A stretch of 64,000 nucleotides of DNA. Source: Kerstersia similis. Its GTDB lineage: Bacteria; Pseudomonadota; Gammaproteobacteria; Burkholderiales; Burkholderiaceae_B. Shown here piece after piece: positions 35,633 through 44,517 of this stretch (position 1 is its first letter; every line of letters starts with the position of its first letter). The stretch is taken from NCBI RefSeq assembly GCF_965139615.1, contig NZ_CBCSIQ010000008.1:72335-136334 (forward strand), given 5' to 3'. The position numbers and the translations under genes are program-made. The notes under the pieces are model-generated. The model saw only the letters and a program-made list of their open reading frames with translations, had not been told where the DNA came from and searched no databases.

Positions 35633-36688
35633 ATGAAACGAGCGACACGTTTGGGTATGGCGTTGGCCGCGGCCGCAGCGATTCTGGCAGTCGAAGCGCA
35701 GGCTTGTACCCGGGTGATTTACCATGGCCCCAACGATACCTATCTGACGGGACGATCCATGGATTTCAAAGATCCGATGATCAGCAATCTTTGGGTATTT
35801 CCGCGTGGCATGGAGCGGCATGGTGCTGCTGGGCCTCGTTCAGTGACATGGAAATCGACCTATGGCAGCCTGATCGTTTCCGGCTATGAGATTTCCGCCG
35901 TGGACGGCATGAATGAGGCCGGGCTCAATGCCAATCTGCTCTGGCTGGCCGACGCCCGCTACCCTGAGGACGATGGGGCGACGCCGCGTATCTCGCTGGC
36001 GATATGGGCGCAGTATTTCCTCGACCAGTTCGCGACGGTCGAAGAGGCTGTGAAGCATGTGCAGGAGCATCCGATGCTGGTGGCGAGCGGAGAGGTGCCG
36101 GGCCGGCCGGGAAGCCTGGCGCCACTGCATTTGTCCCTGTCGGACGCAACAGGGGATAGCGCCATTCTGGAGTGGATCGACGGCCAGTTGAAGGTGCACC
36201 ATGGCCGCGAGTTCAGGGTGATGACCAATGACCCGCCGTATGACGAGCAGTTGGCGATCATGAAGTATTGGCGTGGGGTGGATGGGCGCAGCTTCTTGCC
36301 GGGCACCAACCGCGCACCGGATCGTTTTGTCCGTGCCAATTATTATGCAGACGCCGTGCTGAAAAGCGATGATCCCCGTACGGCAGCGGCGGCGCTATTC
36401 AGCGTGGTGCGGAATGTGTCGGTGCCTTACGGTATCAGCCATCCGGATGCCCCAAATCTGTCCACGACACGCTGGCGCGTTGTGGCGGACCAGAAGAACA
36501 AGCTGTTCTACGCGGAGTCGGCCACTGCGCCCAATGTGTTTTGGGTGGATCTGCAGCGCCTTGATTTTTCCGAAGGGGCAGAGACATTGACCTTGAATCT
36601 GGGCGTGGATATGAATCGGGTGTTGGCCGGAGAGGTGTCGGCGCAGTTCGTGCCGGCCACGCCTTTCGAATTCAAGGCGGTAGAGTAA
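35633..36688 (+). CDS. Secreted choloylglycine hydrolase / penicillin V acylase family amidase
   Basis: 351 residues. A signal peptide (residues 1-24, ending EAQA) is followed at once by Cys25 in CTRVIYHG. In this Ntn-hydrolase family cleavage exposes the N-terminal Cys nucleophile, and here signal peptidase could do that. GRSMDF, MNEAGLNANLLWL and NDPPYDEQL are family segments. It should cleave linear amides in the periplasm; candidates include acyl-homoserine lactones, penicillin V and N-acyl amino acids. The start is the ATG 11 bases after AAGGAG; a GTG 12 bases upstream overlaps that site. Confidence 0.87.
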   Translation: MKRATRLGMALAAAAAILAVEAQACTRVIYHGPNDTYLTGRSMDFKDPMISNLWVFPRGMERHGAAGPRSVTWKSTYGSLIVSGYEISAVDGMNEAGLNANLLWLADARYPEDDGATPRISLAIWAQYFLDQFATVEEAVKHVQEHPMLVASGEVPGRPGSLAPLHLSLSDATGDSAILEWIDGQLKVHHGREFRVMTNDPPYDEQLAIMKYWRGVDGRSFLPGTNRAPDRFVRANYYADAVLKSDDPRTAAAALFSVVRNVSVPYGISHPDAPNLSTTRWRVVADQKNKLFYAESATAPNVFWVDLQRLDFSEGAETLTLNLGVDMNRVLAGEVSAQFVPATPFEFKAVE

Positions 36689-36740
36689 CGCCCGGCTGAT
36701 CGCAGGAATGCCTGCGTTTGATGGGCATCGGTTCTTCCCG

Positions 36741-36774
36741 AAAAAAAACGCCACCGGAATTATTCCGGTGGCGT
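36741..36774. terminator. Terminator between convergent amidase and AEC carrier genes
   Basis: A perfect 12-bp stem (ACGCCACCGGAA and its complement, loop TTA) has eight As on its left, which is a U-tract for the minus strand, and GTTTGCCTTT on its right. It serves the minus-strand carrier gene well and the plus-strand amidase gene weakly. Confidence 0.85.
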
Positions 36775-36828
36775 TTGCCTTTGATGGGGCAGACAGCAGG
36801 CCTGGCGCCAGGGTTCCGGCTGTCGGCT

Positions 36829-37773
36829 TCAGGCGGTCATCCAGATGAACATCCCCATGGTGAGGATGGACAGGATGGTGCTCCAGAACAAGGTCGAGGC
36901 CATTTCCTGGGTGCCGCATTTGTATTCCACGGCGAAGATCACGGCAATGGAGGCGGTGGGAATGGCCAGGGTGACGGCGACCAGGCCGCGTTCGACAGAG
37001 GGCACGCCCACGGCCAGCATGATGGCCAGGATGATGCCGGGCAGCAGCAGGTTTTTGCCGATGACGTTGATGATGACAGGCAGCGAAACACTGACTTTCT
37101 GCGAGAACAGCACAATACCTACGGCAAAGAGCGCGACGCCACCCGTTGCCTGGCCCAGCAGGGTGAAGGAACCCTTGAGGGAGCGAGGCATTTCCAGGCC
37201 GCACAGCAACAGGATGAAGGCCAGCACCGGCGCCCAGACGACGGGTTGCTTGATTGCCTTGAGCAAGCTGTCGCCGGCAATGGCCAGCGCGCTTTTCTTG
37301 ACTGCGCCGCTTTCCTCTTGATTGCCGACCAGAAAGATCAGGGCCAGGGGCACCTGTACCAGATTCATCAGCAAACTGCCGGTGGCAATGGCAATATCGG
37401 CGTCATTGGGGTAAAGCATGCCCAGCACCGGCGTACCGATGAAGGGAACGGCGGGGCCCGCGATGGCGATGGCTCGCAATGCCGCGAGCTGCGCCGTGGA
37501 GCGGAAGACGAGCAGGGACAGCGCAAAGACAATGATCAGGCCGCCTATCATGCCGATGGCCGTCCAGATGAAGAGCGGGATGTTCTGGCTGATGGCCGTC
37601 AGCGAGGTGCTGAGAATGCCGGCAAACAGCATCAGCGGCAGCGCATAGAGCATGACCATGCGGTTGAGAACGCTGGCCTGGTCCTGTGAAAAGCTGCGCT
37701 CCCAGCCTGCGAAGTAACCCAGCATCAGGGTGACAACAATAGGCAGCAAGGCAGTGATGATAGTTTCCAGCAT
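36829..37773 (-). CDS. AEC (auxin efflux carrier/MdcF) family transporter
   Basis: 314 residues with about ten membrane helices in two five-helix halves. It starts MLETIITALLPIVVTLMLGYFAG, typical of AEC carriers, and has YALPLMLFAGIL and FIGTPVLGMLYPND. These proteins move small organic acids. It lies 141 bases after the benzoylformate decarboxylase-like gene on the same strand, so the pair probably handles the same acid. The start is the ATG with the family-typical N terminus; the frame is open further upstream. Confidence 0.88.
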   Translation of the reverse strand: MLETIITALLPIVVTLMLGYFAGWERSFSQDQASVLNRMVMLYALPLMLFAGILSTSLTAISQNIPLFIWTAIGMIGGLIIVFALSLLVFRSTAQLAALRAIAIAGPAVPFIGTPVLGMLYPNDADIAIATGSLLMNLVQVPLALIFLVGNQEESGAVKKSALAIAGDSLLKAIKQPVVWAPVLAFILLLCGLEMPRSLKGSFTLLGQATGGVALFAVGIVLFSQKVSVSLPVIINVIGKNLLLPGIILAIMLAVGVPSVERGLVAVTLAIPTASIAVIFAVEYKCGTQEMASTLFWSTILSILTMGMFIWMTA

Positions 37774-37914
37774 ACGGTGTTTCTCCAAAAGCCGACAAAG
37801 GGCAGAAACAAAGGGCCTGGGCAGAGAACCTGAACCGGGGCCTGAACAGCGGCCCCCAGGACACAGGGCCGGATTGCTCAGGTCTGGCCCTGTGCCGTCA
37901 GGCAATCCCTTGCA

Positions 37915-39549
37915 TCAGAGCAGCGGCGGAATGGTCGGCAGCACCGGGACTTCCAGCACAGTCGGCCCTTGGCGGGTGAAGGCCTCGGCGCAAACGGCGC
38001 GGATTTCTTCCGGCGTGGTGGCGCGTACCCCATGGGCGCCATAGCCGCTGGCCAGTGCAACGAAATCCAGGCCGGGCAGATCCAGGCCGGGTACGCCGGG
38101 TGTCTGTTCCAGTTCAGCAAAGGATTTCAGGATGCCGTACTGGCCGTTGCGCGGCACGACAAAGAGGATGGGCAGCTTGTGCTGCGCCGCCGTCCAGAGC
38201 CCTTGTATCGAGTATTGGAAAGAGCCGTCGCCGATGATGGCCAGCACCGGGCGGTTGCGGCCGCTGTCTCGTTCGGCCAGCGCCAGGCCAACGCTGGCAG
38301 GCAGGTTCCAGCCCAGGCTGCCGCTGGCGAAGGTGTAGAACGAGTCCGGACGGTCCACCGGCCAGGCGGTATGCAGCTCCCCCAGGTTGGAGGGAGATTC
38401 TTCCACCAGGACGGTTTCCGGCGGCGTGGCTGCACGCAAGGTCTGGAATAGCGTCAGCGACGACAGCACGCCGTTCTGGCTGGTGTTGTCGGTGCTGGCT
38501 GCAGGATGCGGCGCCATCCCGTGCGCCTGGCGCTTGACAGCGTTGGCCGGAGCAGCCCGACCTTGCACGAGTTTTTCCAGGGCCTCCAGGGAGAGCACGG
38601 CATCGCCAAGCAGGCTGTCGCCCACCGGTGCACGGCCGGATTCCGAAGGGTCGTCTGTGATATGCAGCAGGCGCAGGCCGGCGGGCAGGTAGTCGCCTTC
38701 GACAAAGGGATAGTAGCGGAACACCGGCGCGCCGATCACGATTGCCAGATCATGTCCTGCCAGCTTCTTGGAGAGCGGGCCGATGGCAAATGGCAGGCCG
38801 CCGCTATAGAGCGGATGGGTTTCGGGGAAGGGCGGGCGTTCGGAGGCAGGGGCAGCATAAACGTGGGCTTGCAGTTTTTCCGCCAGCGCGATGGCTTGCT
38901 GCCAGCCGTCGCCGCGGGCGATGGCCGAGCCGTAGATCAGTGCAGGATGGCGGGCGCTGGAGAGCGCCTGAGCGAATTCCGCAATCCGTTCCGGATCGGG
39001 AGCGATACGCGTCGTGACCGAACGGACGACGGCTGCGCCAGTGGCAGGCTTATCCCAGTCGTCCAGCGGAATGGAGAGAAAGACCGGCCCTGCGGGCGGT
39101 TGCATGGCGATGGCATAGGCACGCATGAAGGCAGCCGGCACATCTTCGGCACGCACGGGCTCGTAGCTCCATTTCACCCAGGGCTTGGGCAGCAAGGAGG
39201 GCTCGACGTTGGTCAGCCAGGGCTCCATCAGCAGCATTTCACGGGTCTGGTTGCCAGCGGTGATGATCAGCGGCGTCTTGTTCTGCGATGCCGTCAGGAT
39301 GTTGCTCATCGCGTTGCTCAGGCCGGCAGAGGTATGCACATTGACCAGCGCCGGACGGCGGGTGGCCTGGGCAAAGCCATCAGCGGCGCCGACGGCAGAG
39401 GCCTCATGCAGGGTCTGGATGTAGCGGAAGTCTTCTGGAAAATCTTTGAGGAAGGTTTCCTCGGTGGATCCAGGATTGCCGAACATGGTGGTCAGGCCCA
39501 GGTCACGCAGCAATTGAAAGGTAACGTCACGAATGGTTTTGTCTGACAT
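37915..39549 (-). CDS. mdlC: Benzoylformate decarboxylase-like ThDP enzyme
   Basis: 544 residues. Close in pattern to Pseudomonas putida benzoylformate decarboxylase along its length: FGNPGSTEETFLKDFPEDFRY (parts FGNPGS, FLKDFPEDFRY), VKWSYEP, DDWDKPA, VIGAPVFRY, GDGSFQYSIQGLWTAAQ. The ThDP glutamate (about Glu49), Ser28 and His72 (equivalents of Ser26 and His70) are kept, but the second catalytic histidine (His281 in P. putida, after VFRY) is Tyr280 here. It would turn benzoylformate or a related 2-keto acid into an aldehyde. An AEC carrier gene follows. No other mandelate gene is next to it. Confidence 0.85.
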   Translation of the reverse strand: MSDKTIRDVTFQLLRDLGLTTMFGNPGSTEETFLKDFPEDFRYIQTLHEASAVGAADGFAQATRRPALVNVHTSAGLSNAMSNILTASQNKTPLIITAGNQTREMLLMEPWLTNVEPSLLPKPWVKWSYEPVRAEDVPAAFMRAYAIAMQPPAGPVFLSIPLDDWDKPATGAAVVRSVTTRIAPDPERIAEFAQALSSARHPALIYGSAIARGDGWQQAIALAEKLQAHVYAAPASERPPFPETHPLYSGGLPFAIGPLSKKLAGHDLAIVIGAPVFRYYPFVEGDYLPAGLRLLHITDDPSESGRAPVGDSLLGDAVLSLEALEKLVQGRAAPANAVKRQAHGMAPHPAASTDNTSQNGVLSSLTLFQTLRAATPPETVLVEESPSNLGELHTAWPVDRPDSFYTFASGSLGWNLPASVGLALAERDSGRNRPVLAIIGDGSFQYSIQGLWTAAQHKLPILFVVPRNGQYGILKSFAELEQTPGVPGLDLPGLDFVALASGYGAHGVRATTPEEIRAVCAEAFTRQGPTVLEVPVLPTIPPLL

Positions 39550-40543
39550 GTGAACTCCGACGGTTCCAGATGGAGGGAAAGTCTGCCCGCTATGTGAATA
39601 TCTGGCAGATTCATTCCTAATGTAACGTCAGATGATGATTGATGACTGTCCTGGATTGCTAGTAACTGAAAAAGTCGCTCTGTAAATGCCATTGTTTTTG
39701 AAACTTTTTGTAATTTTATTTTTATTAGATTTTTACGATTGTTTTCGGAGGATAAGTAAATGGCTGTGTCTTTGATCTGGATTAAATGATGGTGAAAATA
39801 ATGGCTGTCATAGTTGTATGTTTTTAAAAGGAAAATTTTTGTTTTTATGGCCGTTTGGATATGTATGAATTCTTCTTTTCATTGGCCCGGTGTGATTTTT
39901 GCTATTGTTTCAGTAATAAGGCATAAGTGGCAGGGTGGGAAGGGTTGTTTTTGGGGTTATCGGGTTTCAAGGGCTGAACAATGTTTCCGGAATTTTGCAG
40001 TCTGATGTGAATTTTGTTTATTGCGGAAAATCCTTCCCCGCTTGATGGGGCGGAACGGAAGAAAGCGATTTTTATCAGCGCCGCAGTTTTATCCATTAAG
40101 CAAGATGCCGAAACAGGGGGCGCTTGGTAGGCATGACGGCCACATGGACGGGGGGCGATCCAGCACTGCCAGTAAGAACTGATAGGGGGCTGGCTATGGC
40201 AGGCCGATGTGCCGTATCGGTGGCGAGAGATGGCAGCCATGCAAGACCAAGTGGTACCGCTGGCCGTGTCGAGGCCCGGTGTGTAGAGGAAGTGTTGTTG
40301 TGCTGAAACGCTGCAGTGCAGCATTTAGTGTAACGAACGATACAGTTTTGTGGCCTGGGGAGAAGCCGGGTCCTTGTGGACGGGCTTGGTTTTCCCGCGA
40401 TTTCCTTGGCTCTGCAGGACGGGATTGGATGTGTCGATTGTTACATTTGACTTCAATTGTGATTTTTTCTGTCGTGCTGGCACGCTAATAATTAAGAATA
40501 GATTTAATAAAAAAATTTCGAATTTATAGGTTGGAGTTCAATC
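39550..40543. other. AT-rich gene-free kilobase
   Basis: About 1 kb between the divergent mdlC-like and patatin-like genes. Much of it is far more AT-rich than the rest of the window, notably about 39690-39870 and 40440-40540. No open frame looks like protein; the longest (63 codons) has odd composition. An imperfect FNR-like site (TTGATCTGGATTAA, one mismatch) lies at 39772-39785. It may carry long regulatory regions, an unannotated small RNA, or decayed foreign DNA. Confidence 0.5.
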
Positions 40544-41743
40544 ATGACGAAGCGACATCCTTCCTTTGAGCGAATCGCCTTGATACTGCAGGGCGGCGGT
40601 GCGCTCGGAGCCTATCAAGCCGGGGTATATCAGGCGCTGGCCGAAGAAGGTTTGCATCCTGGCTGGGTCGCAGGCATTTCTATCGGAGCCATCAATTCCG
40701 CCCTGATCGCCGGCAACCCCCCGGAAAAGCGCGTGGATGCCTTGCGCGATTTCTGGCAGTCCATTACGACCGCACATCCTGCGCACCCGGCCTATATGCT
40801 GCGTTTCCTGGGCCTGGATAAAGCAGAAATGATCGCCTGGAACGAAACCGTGCATGGCTGGGCGAACCAGATGAATGCGGTGGCGACCGTTCTGGGTGGC
40901 GCGCCGGAATTCTTCAAGCCGCGCACGCTGCATCCTTTGCTTGCCCCCAAGGGAACGGACAGCGCACAGAGTTTTTATGATGTTTCCCCCCTGCGTTCCA
41001 CGCTGGAACGACTGGTGGACTTCGACCGGATCAATTCGGGCGAGATGCGCTTCAGTGTCGGGGCAGTCAATGTCCGCAACGGCAACTTCACGTATTTCGA
41101 TACGACGACGCATACCATCCGTCCGGAGCACATCATGGCCAGCGGCGCGTTGCCGCCTGGGTTTCCGGCAGTGGAAATAGATGGCGAAGCCTATTGGGAT
41201 GGCGGGCTGGTTTCCAACACGCCATTGCAATGGGTGCTGGAAAACAAGCCTCGGCGTGACACGCTGGCATTTCAGGTGGATCTCTGGAGCGCCATGGGCG
41301 AATTTCCCGGAGACCTGATCAGCCAGGACCTGCGCCTGAAGGACATCCGTTTTTCCAGTCGTACGCGCTACGCCACGACACAGTTTCGCAACCAGCAGCG
41401 CCTGCGCCGCGCGCTGGCGCGCATGATCGAAGACATGCCGGATGTTGCGCTGCTGGGCAAGGATGATGCCGGCATCGAGGCCTTGATTTCAGAGGCGGAT
41501 GAGAAGGTTTACAACATCATCCACCTGATCTACCGGGCCAAGAATTACGAGGGCTCCTGCAAAGACTATGAGTTTTCCGCTGTCACCATGCAAGAGCATT
41601 GGGACTCCGGTTATGCGGACGCAGTGGAAACGCTGAAGCACAAGGAGGTCTGGCAACGGCCCGAGACTCCGGATGGCGTGGCGACTTTCGATATCCATGA
41701 CCACGAGCCGCAGCTCAGAACCCGGCGCGCGCGCCGCAGGTAA
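40544..41743 (+). CDS. Patatin-like phospholipase family protein (DUF3734)
   Basis: 399 residues. N-terminal patatin domain: ALILQGGGALGAYQAGVYQAL oxyanion region, nucleophile elbow GISIG with Ser46, and the catalytic Asp in WDGGLVSNTP near residue 218. The C-terminal DUF3734 region starts around 270. It is predicted to be a cytoplasmic lipid or polyester acyl hydrolase. With the two following genes it forms a set seen in betaproteobacteria and linked to polyhydroxybutyrate and ketone-body turnover. The ribosome site TTGGAG lies 9 bases before the ATG. Confidence 0.9.
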   Translation: MTKRHPSFERIALILQGGGALGAYQAGVYQALAEEGLHPGWVAGISIGAINSALIAGNPPEKRVDALRDFWQSITTAHPAHPAYMLRFLGLDKAEMIAWNETVHGWANQMNAVATVLGGAPEFFKPRTLHPLLAPKGTDSAQSFYDVSPLRSTLERLVDFDRINSGEMRFSVGAVNVRNGNFTYFDTTTHTIRPEHIMASGALPPGFPAVEIDGEAYWDGGLVSNTPLQWVLENKPRRDTLAFQVDLWSAMGEFPGDLISQDLRLKDIRFSSRTRYATTQFRNQQRLRRALARMIEDMPDVALLGKDDAGIEALISEADEKVYNIIHLIYRAKNYEGSCKDYEFSAVTMQEHWDSGYADAVETLKHKEVWQRPETPDGVATFDIHDHEPQLRTRRARRR

Positions 41744-41962
41744 ATGACTTCCCCCCTGCAGCATCCCTTTGGGGCGGTTGCGTGGCGATGGTGTGGCGGC
41801 GCAGGGATATCGTGGTTGACGTATCCGCATGCCACCGCAATGGCTACTGCATCCCGTCGCGGCGACAGGATGCTGCCTGGGGACACCAGGCAAGTCCCGG
41901 CCTGTGCTGGTCGGGCAGCACCATGTTTTTTCGACCCACTGCAAGATAAAAGGGAGTGACTG

Positions 41963-42733
41963 ATGAAAATCGCCGATGTGCGCGCCAAGGCATTTGCCAT
42001 GCCGCTGCACGATCCCGCCTATCCGAGGCCGCCATACAAGTTCTACAACCGCGAATTTTTCGTCATCAATTACCGCACCGATCCGGAAGTGCTGCGGGAA
42101 CTGGTGCCGGAACCGCTGGAAGTGATTGGTGATACCGTTTCCTATGAGTTCATTCGTATGCCGGATTCCACCGGTTTCGGTGATTACACGGAAACCGGGC
42201 AAGTGATTCCCGTGCGCTTCAAGACCCCGTCGGGCGAAGTGCAGGAAGGCGGATACGTGCATGCCATGTATCTCGACGACAACGCGCCGATTGCTGGCGG
42301 CCGTGAACTGTGGGGCTTCCCCAAAAAGCTGGCCAGCCCCAAGTTCCGCCACGAACAGGAAACCCTGGTCGGTACCTTGCATTACGGTTCCGTGCTGTGT
42401 GTGACGGCAACGATGGGATACAAGCACAAGGAACTGGATCTGAGCACCTTCTCGGCCGCGATGGCCAAGCCGGCGTTCATGATCAAGATCATTCCTCATG
42501 TGGATGGCACGCCCCGCATATGCGAACTGGTGCGCTATTACATGGAAGACGTTACCTTGAAGGGTGCATGGTCCGGGCCGGCTGCGCTGCAACTGTTCGA
42601 ACATGCCATGTGCGATGTGGCGCGCTTGCCAGTGCGGGAAGTGATCTCCGCCAGCCACTACATTGCCGACCTGACCCTCGGGCTGGGCGAAGTGATCTAC
42701 GATTATTTGGCACCCAACACTAACAATATTTGA
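41963..42733 (+). CDS. adc: Acetoacetate decarboxylase
   Basis: 256 residues. Decarboxylates acetoacetate to acetone and CO2 through a lysine Schiff base; the catalytic lysine pair is in ELWGFPKKLASP. VGDTVSYEF-like and AGGRELWG segments and the C-terminal SHYIADLTLGLGEVIYDYL fit the family. A 219-base spacer separates it from the patatin-like gene. The dehydrogenase gene follows 13 bases later. Confidence 0.92.
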   Translation: MKIADVRAKAFAMPLHDPAYPRPPYKFYNREFFVINYRTDPEVLRELVPEPLEVIGDTVSYEFIRMPDSTGFGDYTETGQVIPVRFKTPSGEVQEGGYVHAMYLDDNAPIAGGRELWGFPKKLASPKFRHEQETLVGTLHYGSVLCVTATMGYKHKELDLSTFSAAMAKPAFMIKIIPHVDGTPRICELVRYYMEDVTLKGAWSGPAALQLFEHAMCDVARLPVREVISASHYIADLTLGLGEVIYDYLAPNTNNI

Positions 42734-42746
42734 TAGGAGTCTGTTT

Positions 42747-43529
42747 ATGTCTCGCTTTGATGGAAAAATCGGCATTATCACTGGTGCTGCAAGCGGTATC
42801 GGCAAGGAAATCGCACTGCGTTTCGCAGCAGAAGGCGGCACGCCGGTTATTGCTGACCTGAACCTGCAGGCGGCGCAGGCAACGGCGGAAGAAATCAAGA
42901 AAACTGGCGCTGATGCCTTTGCGGTTGCGATGAACGTGACCGACGAAGCACAAGTGGAAAAGGGTGTGGCGGATGTCATTGCCAAGTACGGCAAGATTGA
43001 TGTGCTGGTCAGCAATGCCGGCATTCAGATCGTCAAGCCCCTGGTCGATTTTCCCTATGACGATTGGAAGAAGCTGCTGTCGATTCACCTCGACGGCGCT
43101 TTCCTGACGACGCGTGCTTGCCTGAAGCACATGTACGCCGCGAACTATGGCCGTGTGGTCTATATGGGTTCGGTGCACTCCAAGGAAGCTTCCAAGCTCA
43201 AGGCGCCGTATGTCACCGCCAAGCATGGTCTGGTGGGTCTGGCCAAGGTCTTGGCCAAGGAAGGCGCCGAGCACCACGTGACGGCTAACGTCGTCTGCCC
43301 CGGCTTTGTCCGTACCCCGCTGGTGGACAAGCAGATTCCCGAACAGGCCAAGGAGCTTGGCATCACGGAAGAGCAGGTGATCAAGAACGTCATGCTCAAG
43401 GACACCGTCGATGGCGAATTCACGACGACGGATGACGTCGCCGAAGCCGTCCTGTTCTTCGCGGGCGCCAAGAACAATGCATTGACCGGTCAAACCCTGG
43501 TCGTCAGCCACGGCTGGTTCATGCAATAA
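42747..43529 (+). CDS. bdhA: 3-Hydroxybutyrate dehydrogenase
   Basis: 260 residues, classical short-chain dehydrogenase: NAD-binding TGAASGIGKE, NAG motif (VSNAGIQIV), active-site Ser in MGSVHS and YVTAKHG, and the 3-HB dehydrogenase-type tail TGQTLVVSHGWFMQ. It interconverts 3-hydroxybutyrate and acetoacetate and so feeds the decarboxylase encoded just upstream. The terminator after it closes the operon. Confidence 0.94.
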   Translation: MSRFDGKIGIITGAASGIGKEIALRFAAEGGTPVIADLNLQAAQATAEEIKKTGADAFAVAMNVTDEAQVEKGVADVIAKYGKIDVLVSNAGIQIVKPLVDFPYDDWKKLLSIHLDGAFLTTRACLKHMYAANYGRVVYMGSVHSKEASKLKAPYVTAKHGLVGLAKVLAKEGAEHHVTANVVCPGFVRTPLVDKQIPEQAKELGITEEQVIKNVMLKDTVDGEFTTTDDVAEAVLFFAGAKNNALTGQTLVVSHGWFMQ

Positions 43530-43561
43530 ACCGCCGCTGCCCTCAGGCAGATGAGCGATGC

Positions 43562-43591
43562 AACGGCCCGCATGATTGCGGGCCGTTTTGC
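43562..43591 (+). terminator. Terminator of the adc-bdhA operon
   Basis: A perfect 10-bp stem (AACGGCCCGC and complement, loop ATGATT) is followed by TTTTG. Confidence 0.85.
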
Positions 43592-43700
43592 ATGCGAAAA
43601 CCCGTTCCGACGTTCTTGACTACAATTTCCTGGCAGCACGGCTGCAGCGGGTAGGCCCGAATGTGTCAGCAATCGGCCGGCCCTGGTTTCTGGCCTGGCA

Positions 43701-44402
43701 ATGATTGAATGGAAAAATGGCATGACGCTTGCGAAGCACTGGTCCAACGTTGAGTATTTGCACGCTTCCGTGCGCAACCCGAACATCCATATCCAGGGCA
43801 CCCATAGCTATTACAGCGATGCCTGGAGCGGTTCTTTCGAACAGAGCGTGGTGCGTTACCTGTATGGCGATGCATACAGCCTTCAGGCCTGGGATCCCTT
43901 GTGGCCCATAGATCAGCTGTATATCGGTGACTATGTTTGTATCGGCGCGCAGGCCGTTATCCTGATGGGCGGAAATCACACGCATCGCATGGATTGGTTC
44001 AGCCTTTACCCTTTCGTCGAAACCATAGAGCAAGCCTATGTCGGCAAGGGGGATACGGTCATTGGCGATGGGGCCTGGATAGGTATGCGGGCCATGATCA
44101 TGCCGGGCGTTACGATAGGTGAGGGGGCAGTGCTTGCATCCGGGGCCATCGTGACCAAGGATGTGCCGCCCTATACTGTCGTGGCAGGCAATCCTGCGGT
44201 ACCGATCCGGCAGCGGTTCGCGGCAGCGACCGTCGAGTCGATTCTGGCATTAGGCATCTACCGCTGGAGCGAAGCGAAATTCGAAGCCTTGCGCCCTTTG
44301 CTGTGCGGCAATGATTTCCCTGCCTTGCTGGCTGCATCCGAACATTTTGATCAGGGCGTGGGGCAGGGGCGTGCTGATTCTGCGTCAATGACCGGTTCCT
44401 GA
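43701..44402 (+). CDS. CatB-related (xenobiotic) O-acetyltransferase
   Basis: 233 residues. Left-handed beta-helix hexapeptide acetyltransferase with the XAT pattern: GGNHTHRMDWFSLYPF holds the catalytic histidine, followed by hexapeptide turns GDGAWIGMRAMIMPGVTIGEGAVLASGAIVTKDV (parts IGDGAWIG, MPGVTIGEGAVLASGA) and VVAGNPAVPIRQRF. Relatives acetylate chloramphenicol or streptogramin A, but chromosomal members often have no proven resistance role. The 50-residue C-terminal tail is variable. It stands alone and its base composition matches its neighbours. Confidence 0.88.
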   Translation: MIEWKNGMTLAKHWSNVEYLHASVRNPNIHIQGTHSYYSDAWSGSFEQSVVRYLYGDAYSLQAWDPLWPIDQLYIGDYVCIGAQAVILMGGNHTHRMDWFSLYPFVETIEQAYVGKGDTVIGDGAWIGMRAMIMPGVTIGEGAVLASGAIVTKDVPPYTVVAGNPAVPIRQRFAAATVESILALGIYRWSEAKFEALRPLLCGNDFPALLAASEHFDQGVGQGRADSASMTGS

Positions 44403-44517
44403 CAGAGATCAGGGCTGCTTTTTCATCGGTTTCAAAAAACGGCATGGTGCAGTGCGATAATCACAGGGTTGGGCCCGGATCCGCCCGGGCCGTCAAACTT
44501 CCTACCGGAGAAGCCCT

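Noticed and set aside
39814..40005. 63-codon frame in the AT-rich gap
   Set aside because: Trp/Phe/Ile-rich composition follows base bias and its apparent ribosome site is too far from the start.
43701..44402. Acquired chloramphenicol or streptogramin resistance gene
   Set aside because: Family match is clear but the gene has native composition and no mobile element near it; resistance cannot be claimed.
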